DNA of 64,000 nucleotides from Guadua angustifolia (GCA_036346375.1 CM070515.1:20048423-20112422), one strand, 5' to 3'; positions 9,726 to 21,560 are shown, numbered from the stretch's first letter. Translations and numbers: made by a program. The notes: a model not told the origin generated them from the sequence alone.

Positions 9726-10242
9726 ATGATATGTTCCTTAATATTCATGGTATAATGCAACTATAGAAAATTTTCAGAGGTTGGTTGTGTTCAGTAACCA
9801 GTTATTACTCAGGCCATCATTTGTGAGGAGTTATAAATCTCTATTTTGTTATTCACTTTTGGCTGTAAAAGGTAGTGCCGATCCTTTTAGATGTTTTGTT
9901 ATCACTTATTAAAGTAAAATATTGTCACACAAGAAGAAATTCCATGAACGTGATCATGGCTAGTCTTTTTTGTTATTCAATGGGCTTAACAGTTCACCTT
10001 GGTGTGGGTGCTGGACTTGGCACTCCCCTTGCTTCTCTCCTGCCAGGTGTTGTTAGGGGGAGGATGCTGAGAGGATCGAAGGAATGCAGCTGAAAAGAAA
10101 TCCTCCCCTTTGTATTTTTGGTATTCCTTGCTCACTGGATGGGCACTAGATAATGTTTGTCCATTGAATTATGATATGTTCTTGAATATTCATGGCATAA
10201 TGCAACTACAGAAATTTTCAGAGGCTGGCTGTGTTCAGTAAC
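9726..10242 (+). repeat. Pair of ~73-bp direct repeats, 445 bp apart
   Basis: Segments 9726-9798 and 10171-10242 both contain ATGATATGTTC, TATTCATGG, ATAATGCAACTA, TTTTCAGAGG and TGTGTTCAGTAAC in the same order with a few substitutions. The sequence between and around them is AT-rich and shows no gene. Confidence 0.75.
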
Positions 10243-10489
10243 TATAGAATTTGTCTGAATTGTTTGCAAATTTTCTGAATTCTGTTAATTGCTGCAGCAT
10301 GCATGCAACTACCATTTTTTTCTAGTCCAATTAATTGGTGGGTAGAAGTCTGTTGATTGCTGCAGCCTGCAGGCTGCAAGCAAATGTATTTATGGTCATA
10401 TTTATCTGAATTTGTATCGTTAATCCTTTTAGTAGTACGGTACTTTATAAATGTCAGTGTGTATCCTATTCCTGTCACTCATGAATTGT

Positions 10490-10620
10490 AGATGGACAAG
10501 AGGAAGGAGAAAGCTGTTGCTTTTTGATGCTGCTGCATGTGTCGCTGCTTCCATGGTGGTTACGTATGTTTGGTCTAGACTAAGGGGCAGAAGAGAACCT
10601 ATTGCCTATTACAGGGTATT
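10490..10620 (+). pseudogene. PIF/Harbinger transposase-like (HARBI1/ALP1-like) N-terminal remnant
   Basis: The frame encodes LLLFDAAACVAASMVVTYVW followed by RLRGRREPIAYYR, which resembles the conserved N-terminus of grass HARBI1/ALP1-like (DDE_Tnp_4) proteins. In that family the DDE nuclease follows; here the match ends and AT-rich non-coding sequence takes over. The ATG after TGTAG at 10492 is in another frame and soon meets a stop, so the start is damaged. It is probably an internally deleted Harbinger-derived gene. The family call rests on one short block. Confidence 0.5.
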
Positions 10621-10964
10621 GTTCTGCAGTATGCAGTTAGAAATTTGGGCTCATACATCTGATTTTTTTTTTCTGTAACAGCAATAGCACTGCTTCTTTA
10701 TATATTTCTTAGCACTTTCTTCAATATTTGGAGTACAATGATTTAGTCTTGTGATTTTATTGCTATTGGAAGGAATTGGTAGTAGCTAATCTGATCCTGC
10801 TTCCTGCTTTTCACATATGCTCTATTATTTTATAAAAACCAATGCTTGCAATGAGGAAATCAAATATGCATCTTATTCAGTCATCTGTGTTTTTTCTGCA
10901 TCTTGTCTTGTGAAGCAGTAAGGAAATCAAATAGACATCTTATTCGGTCATACTTCTCACAGTT

Positions 10965-11515
10965 GTGTTTGGTGTATTGCGTATTATTTGTCAGATCCAC
11001 CGCTTGGATGTGGACTACTTGAACACTCCCCTTGAGCACTACCATGAGATGGTTGCTAAGGGAGCTAAGGGAGCAATTGACCCTGTTGCTACAGATGTGA
11101 CAGAAATAGAAGAAGAGGAAGCACCAAATGCAACAAGCAATGAAAATGCTACGGCAGCAAATGACAAGGGGGTGCCGAAGAGGTAACTATGTCAGTGAAC
11201 TTTGGAGGTGACTGTTTGGCAAGTAAACCACCAAAGAGGGCCAAGATATCCAGTGATGATGACACGCTGTCTTTGATAACCCATGGGCTCGATAGAATTG
11301 CTAAAGCTATAGAGAAGGCTGCTACTGCAGATACCAATGTTCCCGAGGACTTGTGGGACAACATGATGGATTTACTGGGATTTGAAGAGGCAGGCACATC
11401 TGACCCACTACTCTGCTCATTTATGTGAACGTTGCACTTGCTCATGCATTCAACGAGCTTAGCATTCCAAACAAATTGATGTGGGTCACTGGGTACAACA
11501 TGAACCAAAACCTTT
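10965..11515 (+). pseudogene. Myb/SANT-like (Harbinger ORF1-type) C-terminal remnant, frameshifted
   Basis: Three pieces in different frames line up with the C-terminal part of plant Myb/SANT-like DNA-binding proteins. The first, LDVDYLNTPLEHYHEMVAKG (from about 10997), matches the segment that follows the Myb domain. The second, from 11189, holds KRAKIS, ITHGLDRIAKAIEKA and LWDNMMDLLGFEEA, the last being a family block. After a frameshift near 11420 the tail continues with VALAHAFNELSIPNKLMWV. A splice acceptor TATTTGTCAG precedes the first piece. The Myb domain itself is absent. Lying just after a transposase-like N-terminus, this could be a collapsed Harbinger element whose ORF1 and TPase have been joined by deletion. 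Confidence 0.55.
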
Positions 11516-12339
11516 AAATTATCATGGTCAGGTTGTGTTAGGAGTTAGCACTAATTTTGCCGCCAACCAAAATCTATTAATGTGGTTAATCTAGTCTGAA
11601 CTCTTATGGTAATGGACACTAGAAAATATTTGCAATGAACTATAGGCGTTTTCCATTGGTCCATTTCATTTAGAAGATATTGTGGTTATTATTTTCAGTG
11701 TTTATGTTTTGGTTGGTCCTATTGTGGTAGACTGGTAGGACTTATTTTACTGCCAACCAAAACATACTATGTAGCTAACTAAAACAATGAACTAAGATGC
11801 TAATGTGCATTTGTGGTTTCTGCAGTATGTATGTTTGCACCACTGAAAAATGAAATGGAATTGCCTAGTGGTTCATTGTACGATGGTGGCTTGTGCTTCA
11901 TGACATGTGCTTGATAAGAGAAAGTTATCAGTACATGTTGGCAACAAAATGTTCTTTGAATTGTCCTGCTCAATGGTTGTCATTGCTCTATGATCAAATA
12001 TGCCCTGTTTGAACACTGAAGCAGCAGTCGTAAGAAGATTGTGTTGTGTTTATCCATGTTTACATGTGAGCTAAACAGGATTGTGGTTGTCCATGGTTAC
12101 ATGTGAGCTGCTACTAAGCTCTGTTTAACGTTGAAGATCAAACAGTGTGTCGTTGCTCTGTTTGAACGTGAAGAAACTATGACCGAGTGGAGGGAGTATA
12201 TAGTCATGGGCTCCATGTAGATGCTTCAGTGTTTACAGTTTTTTCTTCCTGCTAGTCACGAGCTAGTACTTGCTGTTCCTGGCGTCGATTACTCAGGTAA
12301 TCAGGTTATCGACCAAGCATTGTTTTTACTAGGTTGAGC
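11516..12339. other. AT-rich stretch without a gene
   Basis: No coding signal is seen. Short internal duplications occur, for example ACATGTGAGCT at about 12063 and 12100, and GCCAACCAAAA at about 11562 and 11753. These fit decayed transposon or 3'-flank sequence. Confidence 0.4.
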
Positions 12340-13215
12340 CGCGCGTGATGCCGCATCCTGAGGAAAAATTCTGGCACGAGTTTGCGATGCCACGCCGTGA
12401 GAAAAAATTTAGCACAAGTTTTTTGCATATCGAATTTGTGCAACCACGGATCTCTTTTTTGAAAACAACCGGTGAAAGGGTCTATTTACGATTCTAATTT
12501 TTTTAAATCTTCCGAGTCGAAAAAACCATAGATTTTTTTTGCAAAATAACCAGTGGAAGGACTCGTTCGTGATTCCAAATTTTTTTAAATCTTCCGGGCC
12601 GAAAGAACCAGCGTCCGTGTTGAATTTGCGTAACTACGGGGTCGCGCATGCAACGCGTAAAATTCGGCAAATCTGGTCATATTTTCGGTTTCCGTTTTTT
12701 TTTAAAAAATGGGTCGTTAGGATTCGTTGACGAATCTATGGACTGTTATAAACCGTTGACGAATCTGTGTTTTTTTTATAAAACCGTGTCGAGGGAGATA
12801 AACGTAATCTCAAATTTTTTTAGGTCTATTTTACTAAAAAAGCGACGAAAGGACCTAAACGCGATTTCCAATTTGACTATAAACCTTCGACGAATCTATG
12901 TTTGTTTAGAAAATCGCGCCCCCAACGAATCCGCCTTTTTTTTAGAAAACCACATGGAGGGATATAACGTATTTTCTTTTTTTTGGGTCTATTTAATAAA
13001 AACCAACGAAAGGACCTTAACGTGATTTCTAATTCAGCTATAAACCTTTGGCGAATTTGTGTTTTTTTCTAGAAAACCGCACGGAGAGACCTAAACGTAA
13101 TTTTGATATTTTTCGGATCTATTTTACTAAAAAATCGCCGAAAGGACCTAAACGTGATTTGCCGAAAGGACCTAAACGTGATTTCCAAATTTTCGGAGGG
13201 GCTCGCCGTGGGCGC
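12340..13215. repeat. Block 1 of a dispersed repeat family (TATAAACCTTCGACGAATCT type)
   Basis: A degenerate array built from recurring phrases: TATAAACC-TTGACGAATCTGTG (about 12748), TATAAACCTTCGACGAATCT (about 12881), a variant near 13040, and GAAAGGACCTAAACG followed by TGATTTC several times. At 13138-13183 a 24-bp unit containing CCGAAAGGACCTAAACGTGA is tandemly doubled. Short ORFs are by-products of the T-rich repeat. Related blocks lie at 58000-59735 and 63120-63760. Confidence 0.7.
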
Positions 13216-14234
13216 GACACGTGGATGGGCTTAGCATCCGGCAATCCCAGGCCATATTATATAGTTGATATTCATTGTAATTCACAACAAGAAAATAAGG
13301 GCAATTTAATTCACATATCATGTGGGGAGGTAATATACTAATCACCCAAGCAATACAGGAAGTTACCAAAATCAACTCATTTAATTTCGTCTCCCAAACC
13401 AAACGCCGTCTTGAACAATAGTAAACCAAATTCAATTCATTCAATTTTAGTCCTCAAAACAAACACCGTCTTGAATAGGATCATTCCGTCCAAGCAACCA
13501 AACAAAATCTCGTAACATCTCATCCAAAGCAACCAAACACACCACTTGTATACTTGTATGATTGTATCATCCTATTTAGGATCATTCCATTCATCATATA
13601 CCATCATATGCTATTCAACCCCATTCCACTAACGAAACACACCCTAATCTGTTGCAGGTTACAATAAGACATTGCCTATTGACAAAGAGAAATACTTTTA
13701 GAGCACTAAATAAACATAAGAATATCATAAGAACATATCATAAACCTATTATGACTGACGTCTGGGAGATTGCGACTTTAAAGGGTGTTTGTAGAGGTTG
13801 GAATAGCTTTAAGTTGGCAACACTAGCTCTTCCAACCTTTTTTCAATAGTAAACCAAAGTAAAAAACATCACTCATTTGAGGGAGCAACAAACATGTCTA
13901 CACAAAGCTATTCCAACCTTTTTTCAATAGCTAATTTTTGAGCGTTTAATGCTGAAGTTTCTAGTCGTTGGCATTATAGCATGGTATGACCGCCATGTAA
14001 AGTGTGGTATGACCACATGATAAAAATTGCTAGCTTTGTCTCTAACGGATAGTTTTTGTGGTGGGGCTATAAATACCCCCTTGGTCGGTTAGGAGAGAAC
14101 CTTTTTGCACCTTACTTCATTGACTAGGACTAAAACCATCACACCATCTCATGGAGAATATTAGTCCCACATATCTGGTTTCTATTAATCACCAAAACAC
14201 ACCATTATCACATAATAGAGGGACTAGATCCTTT
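13216..14234. other. Stretch without a recognisable gene
   Basis: AT-rich, with phrases such as AAACCAAACGCCGTCTTGAA repeated with changes at about 13400 and 13460 (AAACAAACACCGTCTTGAA), typical of decayed MITEs. No protein family was recognised. Confidence 0.4.
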
Positions 14235-16555
14235 AGAGGGGCAGACGAAAGGGGAGTGAGTGGGGTTAGGGTGAATGAACCACTATCACCGATAGATTCT
14301 TTTTAGGTAGTAAATGCACGTATCTTTGATATTTTGATCAATCCATAGAGAACACCACATCAACCTACGCAGTGAACAAAATATTTCCAACAATAAGTTT
14401 GTTATAGCTGAATGCCTTTGCTTTGCTATGGATAAAAAAATCATTTTAACCCGTCACATTGAGTTGATGTTGCTAGGATTAGTTTTCTCCACGCCTCCAT
14501 TTGAGCTTCAACCAAATTGGTGTGTGCCTCTGCAATGTTCTCGGCCTATACTGTGTCCTCAACTTTGTTGCTACCCACATAACAATTTGTATTGAAGTTA
14601 ACTTGTTTTTGAGGTTTGTTTTTTGCTCAAGATGTAGGTGGGATTGAATGCGGGCAATGTGGCACTTGCCCGCACATGCCGCGAAAGTTTACGCGGGTTA
14701 ATGCGGTAGCCCACTAAAGTTTATGTGGACTGATGCGGCACCCACAATCTGCAGAGTAGATAAAGATAAATAGAAACTACGTTGCTATATTGCCAGCAAT
14801 ACTGAAATATGTCATCTAGTCCATGTACAAGAAGCAAATATGACCATAGGCATATAACTTGCACAATCTCAAGTATGATCACCGTGCATGTACAAGAAGC
14901 AAATCAGAACACTGAATATTATAAAAAAATCTCAACTATTGCTTAGTACCAATACTCTAAAGCATTGTCAGAGGCACATCTGACATCGCTACCTCTAAAG
15001 CACAACACTGTGAATACTTCAACATCTAAAGACTAAAGTAATAGTTGTTCTGAATATCCAACATCACAACAAAAAAATACTAAGTGTCAATGTAGCCTCT
15101 CAAATGGGTTTTGAACATTTTCTAGGGATCATTTATGCAACGAAGAAGTCATGATGTACCATATTACTCCTAGATTCTCAGCATAGTTATCTCAATTCTT
15201 TTTGAGATGATGTGATGATGAAGTTCAGTTGTAATAATACTTGAAGGCCCTGACATCTGAGTGAAAAAAAGGCATACTTGAAATTCACTTATCAGTATCT
15301 GATACATTGGTTTATCTAGAAATCCAAGAAAGTGCATTTGATAAATTAACTACTTGTAAAGAATGATGAAACTAATGATGACGCTTAGTTTTGAATTCAA
15401 AGTAGCTCTTGTTGGATTAAGTAACAGTGTCCTTTTTATAGCTCTGTTTCATAGGTCTTATTATATTTATTTCCCACAATCTACATAGTATTCGTGGACT
15501 ATATGCGACGTAATGTGGTCTTCGCGGGCTATAGTTTAGGCTACTTAATTCATTAAATGAGATGTGGGTGTCCACATAATATTTTTTTGTGAGCTAATTT
15601 AAGCGGGTTCGCGGACACCCGCGTCCACTTTCACCCCTATTTTTTGCTATTTTGTTTGATATTTTTGGGGGTGGAATTTGTTTGTTGGGGGTGTTGTTAC
15701 TTTTTGCTTGAGATTCTTTGGAATGGTGAAAAGAGATATTGGATTGGATGATGTACCATCATCATCACTCAGCAATAGGTTCTTTTTAAGTAGTAAAGAT
15801 ACTAGCTGAATGTTTGTGCTTTGTTACAGATATCAAATCGTCTTGCTCAACCCATGCCCTTGGCTCCGCCTCTATGCTCGGCCATGTTGCACCTATGCAC
15901 ACTCTACTCCACCGCGTGCCTATAGAGCTTTACTTTTTTTTCTACTTTGTTCTTGTTAGAGAATTTTTTGGAAGATTGCATTTGTTTATTGCTTTTTTTT
16001 GTTTTTTGTTAGAGGGATAGACAGAAGGGGAGAGGTGATATTAGGGTGAATAAACCACCATCACCAATTGGTGCTTTTAAGTAGTAAAGACATGTTTGGT
16101 ATTTTGATCAATCAATGGAGAAAACAACATGCATAGATGGCATATGACTCCATTAGGCATCAACTTATGTAACGAATAAATCATTTCCAAATATAGGTTC
16201 ATTATAGATGAATCATTTTAACCCATCACATCGAGTCGACGTTGTTGGGATCAACCTGCTCCACAACCTCGTTTGAGCTTTGACCAAGTTGGTGTCGTGC
16301 CTCCATCGACATGCTCAGTCTACACCGTGCCCTTGACTTTATTGTATCCACGTAGCACTTTGTATTGAAGTTAATTTATTGTTTAGGGTTGGTTTTTCTG
16401 TTATTTTATTTGAGATTTTTTAGGGGTGGAATTTGTTTGCTAGGGACATTGTTGTTTTTTTGTTGCAGATTCTTTAGTATGGTGAAAAAAGAGATGGGAG
16501 GAGATGATGTACCATCATCACCACTCATCAATAGGTTTTTTTAGTAAAGATATAC
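14235..16555 (+). repeat. Direct duplication, copies split by a hAT element
   Basis: Segment 14235-14627 is repeated at 16011-16400: both begin AGAGGG, then AGGGTGAAT-AACCAC, TATTTTGATCAATC, ATCATTTTAACCC, TGTATTGAAGTTAA. The following part, 15656-15797, matches 16409-16553 (GGTGGAATTTGTTTG, GATGATGTACCATCATCA). A third partial copy starts near 15778 (AGGTTCTTTTTAAGTAGTAAAG). The copies are diverged and carry no intact ORF. Confidence 0.7.
14628..15640. mobile_element. Non-autonomous hAT-like element (1.0 kb)
   Basis: It is flanked by an 8-bp direct repeat TTTTTGCT (14620-14627 and 15641-15648). Terminal regions are inverted: GTAGGTGGGATTGAATGCGGG on the left against the complement of CCCGCGTCCACTTTCACCCCTA on the right. 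GGGTG-rich ends plus an 8-bp duplication indicate the hAT superfamily. The second copy of the host duplication lacks it, which supports its boundaries. There is no transposase coding. Confidence 0.75.
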
Positions 16556-16932
16556 GTTTGATTTTGGATTTGTTATGTGGTTCAGAAATGTGGGCATCTT
16601 TTTTTATGAGTATACTAGTATTACGTCCACTGGAACAATCTAGATAAGATTACTTACATTAGTGGTTATATTTGAAATGTTCGACTACATTTGTAAATAG
16701 ATATAAAAAATAATGGTGTTCCAAATAAGAATGACACCATGTATATTCATTTTCAATGGAACAGTTTTTCTTTACGTGTGCATTTACATTAGTAATGCAG
16801 ATGATTATTTTAGTCACAATAGGATAGGAGAGAAGCAAGAAGCAACACCAGCCGTCCTTTTTCGTTATAGAAGCAGATTCGTCCAACTTAACATAAGAAC
16901 TAGAGAAGCTTATCAGACCTTCTGTTGATAAA
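16556..16932. other. AT-rich flank of the gypsy element
   Basis: No gene is recognised. Short ORFs on both strands lack family motifs. Confidence 0.35.
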
Positions 16933-17549
16933 TGATGAAAGATTAAATGGCTCGAACACACGTGAACACTGGGTGGTTCATAGTGTGCCAGCTGATTTGA
17001 TTCTACAATCAATAAGATAGATCTAAATAATGCTCAAAGCCAATGTAATGTAACAATCGGTAAGAGATCTAAACAACTACTTGAATCGATGAAATCAAAA
17101 GTGACGATAAATCTAAACAGCTTGTTATGGTTGAATAAACAATTTGATAAAGGCAGATTTTCCCAAAAATATGTGATGCACAACAAGATCTAAGAAAAGC
17201 AAGCATGGATAAACTGGCATAATCGAAGATGACCAACAATCGACGACACTCAACTTTATTGATCAAGAATGAATTACAAGGGAGATTCTAAGTTACAAAA
17301 GCTACTCCTAGTTGACAGAAAAAGTAGATACAAGTTGATCGATTGATTATTGTTCTCCTTCTCGCCTCAGATCCTTTTTATAGCATGGAGGCCGATTGCA
17401 TTCTTCTATGATCCGTTACAACTTACTAACCGTATCGGCCTCAACTTTATGACGATAAATTCCTTATTTGAATTGATGCCAGCTAGATATCCAATATTAA
17501 CTTAGCCTTACAAATTGGTCATATATTCTACCAAATTTTGGTGCTAACA
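16933..17549 (-). repeat. 3' LTR of the gypsy element
   Basis: This 617-bp copy matches 34418-36054 minus its insertion: both start TGATGAAAGATT and share ATTACAAGGGAGATTCTAAG and TTTTTATAGCATG. On the minus strand it begins TGTTAGCACC and ends TTTCATCA. The adjacent internal sequence reads AAAAATAGGGATATA on the minus strand, a likely polypurine tract. Confidence 0.8.
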
Positions 17550-17881
17550 TATATCCCTATTTTTGGGAGATGATGTTAACCTTCTAAAAATCTCCTTTTA
17601 TCGGCTTAATCATGAATTATTGTATCATTGCTGCCACTTTTATTGGTAACTGCTCCATTTATTATGCCATAAAATGTGTGAATGTGCCACTTTCTACCAT
17701 AATTGATCCAAAAAGTTTGAAGAATTTACTTGCCAAATGCCACCAAGTTTTACCCCTATAAATATTGCACCATACCCTTATCATTTTCACGCGCACAAGC
17801 TCTCAAACTCTTCATCATCAACTTGCCCCTTGCTTTTTCTAACTTTAAATTCTGTCAACTTCCCTCATCGATCAAGCATCA

Positions 17882-19680
17882 ATGGATCCAAAATAGGTAC
17901 TTATCCCTATTCCCGACTATGAAAACCAATATTATCTAGGACCGATAGGAAACCTAGATTCGTCGGCTATAATAGGACAAGATATACCAAAGCTTCCCCA
18001 TCATGCTCCTCAATATATTCATATGGCAATAGAAAAAATGCCTCAATGGGACAAAATGGGAATATCAGAATGCCTTCCGCTTTCCTTAGCCAACCCAGAG
18101 GCCAATGAGCTCTTAGTAGCTACGGCATGCTATTTTTGGTCAGACACTTTGAACGCTTTCATGTTTAGGATGGGTCCGATTGGCCTAATACTTCTTGATG
18201 TAGCATAGCTCTGTTGTTTTCGACTAGATGGAGAATAAATATCAGGTTTTAGTGCCAAGCCCAAACACAAATTTGTGTCTTCCAAAGGAGAGGGATGGAG
18301 CTAGTATCTTAGCAACAATATCGAAATCGGCTCAATTTTGGATCGGGAACACATAGCTTTCCTGAACTTCTGTGGTGTATTTGTGGGGCCCACTCAAGTC
18401 TATCAAGTTGTGACGAATAGTTAGTAGAGGACCGTTGGCTAGCCCTAGGAAAGATGTTCTTAGGAGTCGTATTTCAGATGATGCATATAATTCGCTATCA
18501 GCTTTTGACCAATTTGGGCTAGTATTCAGTCGACAATGTAGGCGGCCCTCTATAGTTTATCTAGCCTTAGTTGTATTGCCTTTTTAGTCGATCATTCAAG
18601 ATCGATATAGAAGTCATGACACCTTTTCCCTATGAGGATATTCAAGGGGATCAAGAACCTAAGTTCAGAGATAGCTGATCATACGGGGGAAGATATATCC
18701 TTTGATCTAGTAATGAAGCCAAGATTACACCTATCAAAGCAAGAAAATACTTGGCTTTCTTTTTTCAGCTTGACACTGAAGACCTCCACACAGGGGAATT
18801 CTTTAGTTACAAAGAGGCCAACAACTTCCCTTGCCCATCTTTTCTCCATTTGTTAACTGACAGTGATGACATGCCTAAGGACACCTTGGAATTGTACAAA
18901 ATATTTGTGTCTCCAAGTGTGTTTTTCATCAGATTGCACTCTAAAGGCTGAACCTTTCAACCATCTTACGAATTCTCTCAGCTGACAGTATATGCAAGGC
19001 AGTTGAGCTTTGGCCAAGTCTCATTCTGTTTGATTGGCTACATCCCAGAGACAGAGTGCATCGAGTTTCAGCAGGAGAAATCATACTGCACATAGCTGAT
19101 GATCTCCAACTCCAGAGATTGCCTCATTTTGTAATGCACAATCATCAAACTATAACATTTTGTGAGTGGTGGTTGGTCATATCCACAACTTTATACCCAA
19201 AGGAACGAACAATATCAGCAATTATTTCAAATTTCTTTCCAAGCTTGCCATTGGAGCGGACCATCCTTATTAACTCCGCTAGTAGTGGCTTGAGTTCTAG
19301 TAGCAATGCTAGCTCATCGGGCCACACTAACTCAGATTCTATTGATATTGTTGATGAAGAATCAGCCGAGGTAGTAATTTTAGTAACTTGCATTTTCTCC
19401 TCTTCCTCAACCTTGCTAATTGGCTTAAATTATTTTGCAGGCAAAGCAAGCTAGCAATAAACCTGCAGAAGGATCATCAGGCACGGGTCAATCCAGCAAA
19501 TGCCCCTGCCCAAACGTTAGGATTACAATAGCTGGCTATTTATCAGCTACTCTAAACACCCAGACTCCTTTATCAGACATGGACAAGCAACAAGTGAGTA
19601 AGATATTATCAAATATACTTTGTTCTTATTCCATTTGCCAATTGACAGCTTTAACCAATCAACCAATCAATTTATAGAAA
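17882..19680 (+). pseudogene. Plant-mobile-domain (PMD) accessory gene, antisense to pol, decayed
   Basis: On the plus strand, opposite to the retrotransposon genes, stop-interrupted frames recall the plant mobile domain: ATACYFWSDTLNAFMFRMGP followed by ILLDVA (18110-18205), then FLNF- and ARQLSFGQVSF-like segments (about 18360 and 18995). PMD proteins (the MAIN/MAIL1 family in Arabidopsis) also occur inside gypsy and MULE elements. The region has a leader with normal base composition and an ATG at 17882 that meets a stop after four codons. It is a pseudogene; whether ancestral copies used their own promoter cannot be seen. Confidence 0.6.
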
Positions 19681-19995
19681 AGAAACATGGCTGACCAAAC
19701 AAAAAGGTCGTCATATCCGAAGGCACACCTCAAGATGGATCAGCTGACAATTCTTTGCGAGAATCAGCTTCCAATAAGGTGAACATACGTTTTTAGCTGA
19801 TTCAGTTCTCTTTATTAACAATGTGCTAATAAGTCCATTTCATAGCCTCTACCACCCTCACCAACAATAGATGTTGTATTGCCTCCTCAGCTGACATAGA
19901 CTACTCCTCTGACTCCAATCATCATCACTGATGCCCCATCCATGTAGCCAACCGACCAGCTGACTCAATCTTTATCCCACATGTTGGGATAAAAT

Positions 19996-20760
19996 ATGTC
20001 GGACCTGGAGGATGAGGTCGAGGAGGAGAGGGTGCCCAACATCATTGAGAAAATCATCTTAGTGTCAAAGAAGTCATCGGCTCTCGGGGTCAAGGAGAAA
20101 ATTAAGTACTTCTTCGATCTCCTCCACACCCCACCAGCTGTTATGGTGGAAGATGCACAGTCGATCCGCATCAAGGAGAAGATTAAGTACTTCTTTGATC
20201 TCCTCCACACTGTCAGCTGCGCTGGTGGAAGATGCGCAGCTGATTCGCAACACCATGGACGCAGTCAAAGCAGAACTACCCGTAGAAGCCACTGCAGTGT
20301 TGCTGGGTGTTTGCTTCCTTGATGATTGGAAAGATTAGGCTTGTGCAACAAGGTCAAGGATGGAACAGTGATCGGTTCAACACGAGGACAAGAAACTTCT
20401 TGACATGCTAGTAGCCGATGCCAAGGCTCATAAAGCCAAGTATGATGAGGAGCTAAAATAGCTCAAGGCAAACAAAGCGACATTGGCTATGCTACAAGCA
20501 ACCGAGCAACAACTTAAGGTGGAGTTGGCCAGAGTCAACAATCAACTAGCCGATGATAAAGGAAGGTGGCCAACTCCTCATCAGTGGCGAAGGCACAAAA
20601 AACTATGGTAGCCTCATCAGTTGCAGCTGTCAAGGAGCAATCTAGCAAGGTTGTTCAAGATCCAGGAATCCGATGAGTGCTATCTTCAATACATTGAGAG
20701 GATAATTGCTAAGGCTATGGCTGCTTTGTTCGGCCTCCTCCATGATTAATCCCTCTTAAT
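19996..20760 (+). pseudogene. Charged coiled-coil tail of the PMD accessory gene
   Basis: Frames rich in Glu, Lys and Ala, including an 81-bp in-frame tandem repeat (KEKIKYFFDLLHT... at 20091 and 20172) and heptad-like ELKANKATLAMLQATEQQLK (20450-20520). PMD-type accessory proteins of retrotransposons often end in coiled coils. Interrupted by stops near 20338 and 20458, it is probably the 3' exon region of the gene starting at 17882. Confidence 0.45.
20091..20252 (+). repeat. 81-bp tandem repeat (27 codons)
   Basis: AAGTACTTCTT-GATCTCCTCC recurs with a spacing of exactly 81 bp (units from 20091 and 20172). The first unit includes VEDAQSIRI and the second VEDAQLIRN after a frame change. The in-frame period suggests duplication while the gene was still coding. 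Confidence 0.75.
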
Positions 20761-21239
20761 TCTACCAGCTTAAATATATGAACAATGCAATGAATGTCTG
20801 TAATTTCTTAGTCTTTTTTGAAAGTGCTTCCTGAATGTTTGTAAGGATATTTATAATCTGCTATTTAACTGATTTATGTCTTGAATTACTATTTCTTCTC
20901 TATGCCAAGTGTGATGTTTGTAATCAGTTGTAATGTTTATTATTACACCTCACAGCCAGAATTAACTACAACGAGTTAATTTTGCTCCCAAACCCGATAA
21001 TCATCTCTAGCCGATTAGGATCCAACCCAAATACTGGGATGATATTTCTTCAAATATTTACTATTGATTGTTTTACAAAATATCACTCCTTCCAATGTTT
21101 TCAAAATATAGGAGTTCCCATCCACAAGCCGATAAACTCTATATGGTTCTTCTCAAGTCAGAGACCATTTACCAAATCAATTATCCCTAGAACTAATAGG
21201 TAATATAGTTTTCCACGCTAGGTCAACTTCATGAAATGA

Positions 21240-21560
21240 TTTTAGTAATACTTTTTTATTATAAGCCCTCGCAACTCTTGTCTTACTTTTCTTTAGCCAA
21301 TCCATCGTATGTAATCATAATTCTACCAAGTAGTCTAAATTACTAGTAATCAAATCCTTATAATCTTGCACCACCAATTTGTTTTGCTTGGCTATTCTAA
21401 TCGAGTCAATTTTAATTTCCAATGGCAACACAACCTCTTGTCCACAAACCAGTTGATAAGGTGACATCTTTGTTGCCCTGTGACAGGCAATTCGATAGGC
21501 CCACAGGAAATCTGATAGCGTCTTGTGCCAATTTATGAGCTTTTCCTCGATTTTCTCTTA
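21240..21560 (-). pseudogene. Gypsy integrase C-terminal part
   Basis: The minus strand encodes CHRATKMSPYQLVCGQEVVL followed by PLEIKIDSIRIA (about 21490-21400), the conserved end of the integrase core of plant Ty3/gypsy elements. The upstream catalytic core runs into 21600-22000 with stops and frameshifts. It is not functional. Confidence 0.65.
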
